A stretch of 9,130 bases of DNA, taken from contig JAICZO010000055.1 of the NCBI GenBank assembly GCA_029057255.1, forward strand, positions 1 through 9,130. Direction: 5' to 3'. The position numbers and the translations under genes are program-made. This stretch comes from Muribaculaceae bacterium. Its GTDB lineage: Bacteria; Bacteroidota; Bacteroidia; Bacteroidales; Muribaculaceae. Below, piece by piece: positions 6,750 through 9,130 of the stretch; position 1 is the first letter of the stretch; every line of letters begins with the position of its first letter. The notes below the pieces were generated by a model that did not search any database, was not told the DNA's origin, and saw nothing but the letters and a program-made list of their open reading frames with translations.

Positions 6750-8059
6750 CGGGCGGAGTTCTTCTCTCGGGCGAGATCGACGTTCATGATTCTGTTGAGG
6801 GGCTCGGCGAGGGTGACAAACACATCGCCGAGGCTGTCGGAGACGTCGCGCAGGTTCTTGCGGCCGTCGCCTGCCTCGTCCGACATATAGTAGCTGACAA
6901 AGCGCTCGGCCTTATGGAGAGCTGCGTAATAGCGTATGGCCTGTATGAAGTAAGGGCTGTGGGTGGTCACCACGACAGGTATGCCGGCCAGCGACAGCTG
7001 CACAAGCACGTCGGCGAAATTTATCTGCCACTCGGGGTGCAGGTGGTTTTCAGGCTCGTCCCACACGAGCATCTTGTTAAGGCTCAGCACGCCGTTGTCG
7101 AGGAAGAGCTTGAGCACGCCGAATGTCTTCAGACCCGACGCCACATTTCCGGCCGGGAACTCGATGCCGTCACGCTCGAAGACGAGTCGGCGGCTCTGAC
7201 TGTCGTAGCGGAAGCTGCTCCGCACCTTGGTGACTTCGTCAGGATTCAGGACGCCCGCCGAGGCTCCCATCGCGGGCAAGGTGAGCTTGCGCACAAAGTC
7301 GACTATGTGCGGCTGCACCGGGGCATACGATGTCAGCATGTCGGGGTAGGGCCTCAGCGTCTCGAGAATAGCCGACACAAGGTGGGCATAGAGGGGCGAG
7401 TCGACAAGCGTTATGTCGTCAGGGAAGTTTCTGAAGGCCGGCAAGCATGCGATACGGCATCCCGAAGCGCCCACAGTATACGCCAGAGTCTCGCTGATGC
7501 CGGGCAGTGAGGTCGAGTCATCTCCCGACAGAGTCACCGACGCCTCGCAAGCTCCGGCGGATATTACATCTCCCGTAAACTCATCGTCGAGCAGGCTGCG
7601 GAGTCGGTTGGCCACGCGGCCGTCGTCGCTGCTGTCGGTCAAGGCCTTGCGGAGTCCGGTCAGGGCATCCACACACAGGCTGCGCATACGAGGCGTCAGC
7701 TCGAGGCCGGGCAGAGCGGCAAGTATGGTGTTGAGAAACTTGTCGACACCGCTTCGGTCGAGAGCCATAAGCTTGGCGACGCCGTCCTCGGGCGTCGTGG
7801 GCAGGTTGACGGCGAGCACCGAATCGGTGAAGCGCAGGGTGCCGAGGCGCTCGTAGAGCACATTCAGCGCCCGTGCCACGTCATCGGCACGGTTGCTGAA
7901 CCCCGACAGCGAAGCCTCCGAGAGCGCTTTGAGCGAGGCAAAGAGCACCTTCCCGACCGTACTTTTACCGCTGTCGTTCGGTCCGGCGATGACAGTTAGT
8001 CCGTCAAGACGGACGTCGGCCGAAGATATACACCCTATGTTGCTTATTCTAATTCTCAT
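6746..8059 (-). CDS. SMC/ABC-type ATPase of the AAA_21/AAA_15 kind, candidate defence ATPase
   Basis: This 437-residue protein is the first gene of the cassette. The N-terminus shows the typical strand-turn-strand layout of RecF/OLD/SMC-like ATPases (RIRISNIGCISSADVRL) leading to Walker A GPNDSGKST (26-34). An ABC-signature-like ASGLK lies at 307-311, Walker B LVWDEPE at 331-337 with a following NHLHP D-loop, and an H-switch THSPYF at 366-371. These are all the parts needed for ATP-driven dimerisation. Residues about 40-300 form a mostly helical insert of unknown specificity. Only about 65 residues follow the H-switch, so there is no C-terminal TOPRIM nuclease as in OLD or GajA. The protein therefore resembles stand-alone ATPases that work with a separate effector, such as AriA of PARIS or PtuA of Septu (comparison by architecture, not by search). 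The next gene overlaps it by 4 bases. The start is the ATG preceding the first beta strand, with a predicted leader of only about 15 bases. Confidence 0.88.
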   Translation of the reverse strand: MRIRISNIGCISSADVRLDGLTVIAGPNDSGKSTVGKVLFASLKALSEASLSGFSNRADDVARALNVLYERLGTLRFTDSVLAVNLPTTPEDGVAKLMALDRSGVDKFLNTILAALPGLELTPRMRSLCVDALTGLRKALTDSSDDGRVANRLRSLLDDEFTGDVISAGACEASVTLSGDDSTSLPGISETLAYTVGASGCRIACLPAFRNFPDDITLVDSPLYAHLVSAILETLRPYPDMLTSYAPVQPHIVDFVRKLTLPAMGASAGVLNPDEVTKVRSSFRYDSQSRRLVFERDGIEFPAGNVASGLKTFGVLKLFLDNGVLSLNKMLVWDEPENHLHPEWQINFADVLVQLSLAGIPVVVTTHSPYFIQAIRYYAALHKAERFVSYYMSDEAGDGRKNLRDVSDSLGDVFVTLAEPLNRIMNVDLAREKNSAR

Positions 8060-8064
8060 GACTC

Positions 8065-8082
8065 TTGCGTATTATAGCGCAA
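8065..8082. repeat. Short inverted repeat over the operon promoter, possible operator
   Basis: TTGCG (8065-8069) and CGCAA (8078-8082) form a 5-bp inverted repeat separated by 8 bases. It spans the end of the -7 element and the predicted mRNA start. This is where a repressor site or a tiny 5' hairpin would act. The arms are short, so the call rests mainly on position. Confidence 0.3.
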
Positions 8083-8109
8083 ATATAATCAAAAAAATGA
8101 CAAGTCAAT
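8080..8109 (-). promoter_or_regulatory. Promoter of the ATPase / nuclease / STAND operon
   Basis: On the minus strand TATATTTG (8087-8080) matches the Bacteroidetes -7 consensus TAnnTTTG. An ATTG (8109-8106), three of four to TTTG, sits 18 bases upstream, one short of the usual spacing. The upstream element overlaps the rsgA stop codon. The predicted start near 8075 leaves a leader of roughly 15 bases. No terminator separates rsgA from the operon, so some read-through from rsgA is also possible. Confidence 0.55.
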
Positions 8110-9055
8110 ACCCTTTCCTGTATTTGTCGGCCGTGTCGTCGGTCTCCTCGAGTATGCTCAGATAGGAGTTGTAGCGCGACTGCGATATGCGGTTCTCCTC
8201 AAGAGCCTCAAGGACGGCGCAGCCGGGCTCGTGGGTATGGGTGCAGTTGCCGAAGCGGCAGTCCTTAGAGATTTTGAAAATCTCGGGGAAGTAATGGCTC
8301 ACTTCCTCGCGGCCGAACTCCACCACGCCGAAGCCCCTCACGCCGGGAGTATCTATAATCTCGCCACCGCCGGGCAGGGTGTACATCTCCGAGAACGTTG
8401 TGGTGTGCATGCCGGTGTCGTGCGCCGCCGAAATCTCGGCCGTGCGCAGGTCAAGACCCGGAATGAGAGCGTTGATAAGAGTCGACTTGCCGACACCGGA
8501 GTTGCCCGAGAAGAGCGATACCTTGTCGCAGAGGTAGTCGCAGAGCTTGTCAAGGCCGTCGCCGGCGGCTGCCGACACGGCGAATACCGGATAGCCTATC
8601 GAGCGGTACAGATACATGACGGCATCGAGCAGCTCGTCGTCGCCCTCCTCGACAAGGAGGTCGGTCTTGTTGATGACTATCGCGGCCTGCACGCCATACG
8701 CCTCCGATGTCGCCAGGAAGCGGTCGATGAAGGTGAATGATGTCGTCGGGTGCGCGAGCGTCGCCACGAGCACGGCGCAGTCGACATTGGCGGCGATGAT
8801 ATGCGCGGCCTTCGACAGATTGCTGGCGCGGCGGATGATATAATTGCGGCGAGGCACGACGGCAGTGACGAATGCCACACCGTCGGGACCCTGTTCCGAC
8901 AGCTCCACTACATCGCCCACGGCCACGGGGTTGGTGGTGCGGATGCCCTTTATGCGGAAGTTGCCCTTGGCCAGACACTTCACTTCGGCACCGTCGGCAG
9001 TGCGCGCCACATAGTGCGCTCCGGTGTTGCGGATTATGGTTCCTTTCATTTTCAT
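8105..9055 (-). CDS. rsgA: Small ribosomal subunit biogenesis GTPase RsgA
   Basis: RsgA (YjeQ) binds the late 30S subunit, checks maturation of the decoding centre and leaves after GTP hydrolysis, helping release of RbfA. The 316-residue protein shows the full circularly permuted layout: an N-terminal OB-fold (about 1-70), then G4 NKTD (129-132), G5 SAA (161-163), G1 GNSGVGKST (184-192) and G3 DTPG (235-238). The C-terminal zinc-binding knuckle has C266, C271, H273 and C279 with the family spacing (Cx4CxHx5C). I list the first ATG; a second ATG at codon 3 (9049) gives MKGTIIRN, which aligns as well with the start of relatives and may be the true start. It is not functionally linked to the cassette after it and probably marks the edge of the core genome here. 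Confidence 0.97.
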   Translation of the reverse strand: MKMKGTIIRNTGAHYVARTADGAEVKCLAKGNFRIKGIRTTNPVAVGDVVELSEQGPDGVAFVTAVVPRRNYIIRRASNLSKAAHIIAANVDCAVLVATLAHPTTSFTFIDRFLATSEAYGVQAAIVINKTDLLVEEGDDELLDAVMYLYRSIGYPVFAVSAAAGDGLDKLCDYLCDKVSLFSGNSGVGKSTLINALIPGLDLRTAEISAAHDTGMHTTTFSEMYTLPGGGEIIDTPGVRGFGVVEFGREEVSHYFPEIFKISKDCRFGNCTHTHEPGCAVLEALEENRISQSRYNSYLSILEETDDTADKYRKGY

Positions 9056-9070
9056 GCGTCAAAATTAGTC

Positions 9071-9103
9071 AAAAAAGCCCGAAAAGCTGACATTTTCAGC
9101 CTT
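9071..9103 (-). terminator. Weak hairpin upstream of rsgA, possible terminator of the preceding gene
   Basis: On the minus strand AAGGCTGA (9103-9096) pairs with TCAGCTTT (9090-9083), an 8-bp stem with one wobble and a 5-base loop. A T, a short CGGGC and then six T (9076-9071) follow. The interrupted T-tract makes it a doubtful terminator for a minus-strand gene beyond the window. I see no gene in 9056-9130. Confidence 0.3.
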
Positions 9104-9130
9104 CTGTTTGTTGTATATATGATAAAATAC

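Noticed and set aside
6554..7510. Plus-strand open frame of 318 codons opposite the ATPase and nuclease genes
   Set aside because: It crosses two real genes and encodes no recognisable motif; it is a shadow frame.
6746..8059. ATPase as an OLD-family or GajA-like nuclease
   Set aside because: There is no TOPRIM domain: the protein ends about 65 residues after the H-switch.
8231..8740. Plus-strand open frame of 169 codons inside rsgA
   Set aside because: It is antisense to the conserved GTPase motifs of rsgA, with no independent support.
9060..9067. TAATTTTG just before rsgA as its promoter
   Set aside because: It matches the -7 consensus but lies only 5 bases before the first ATG and has no good -33 element at 19-21 bases, so it is probably coincidental.
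1..9130. CRISPR array, tRNA, rRNA, insertion sequence or phage genes
   Set aside because: I saw no spaced repeats, cloverleaf, transposase or integrase signatures on either strand.

Overview
The window reads as a piece of a Bacteroidales chromosome, probably a fairly GC-rich lineage such as Muribaculaceae (lineage is an inference). Supporting signs are good matches to the Bacteroidetes promoter pattern TTTG-N19..21-TAnnTTTG upstream of genes, no clear Shine-Dalgarno sequences, a lipoprotein with an acidic Bacteroidetes-type export signal after its cysteine, and a GdhA and an outer-membrane protein of Bacteroidales type. All seven protein genes lie on the minus strand, so transcription runs from high to low coordinates.

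Reading with transcription: rsgA (8105-9055), a ribosome-assembly GTPase, comes first. It is followed by a tight three-gene operon (8059 down to 3973). The first gene encodes an SMC/ABC-type ATPase (6746-8059). The second encodes a small protein with a PD-(D/E)XK-like ExK motif (6120-6749), overlapping the ATPase gene by 4 bases (ATGA). The third encodes a 713-residue STAND/NACHT-like NTPase (3973-6114), which starts 5 bases after the second gene ends. The operon has its own promoter, whose upstream element overlaps the rsgA stop codon, and its own hairpin terminator (3917-3949). Next comes a second operon of a lipoprotein (2617-3726) and an outer-membrane beta-barrel protein (1705-2604), with a textbook promoter (3831-3861) and a strong terminator (1636-1671). 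Last is gdhA (179-1519), NADP-type glutamate dehydrogenase, with its own promoter. The left edge carries the plus-strand terminator of a convergent gene outside the window.

The ATPase / nuclease-like / STAND NTPase cassette is the part most worth study. It has the composition and compact wiring of an anti-phage defence or abortive-infection system, sits as a self-contained unit between housekeeping loci, and matches no named system I can identify with confidence. A reasonable model is that one or both ATPases sense infection and license the small nuclease. Activity, ligand and target are all inference. The remaining genes are ordinary central metabolism, ribosome biogenesis and cell-envelope functions.
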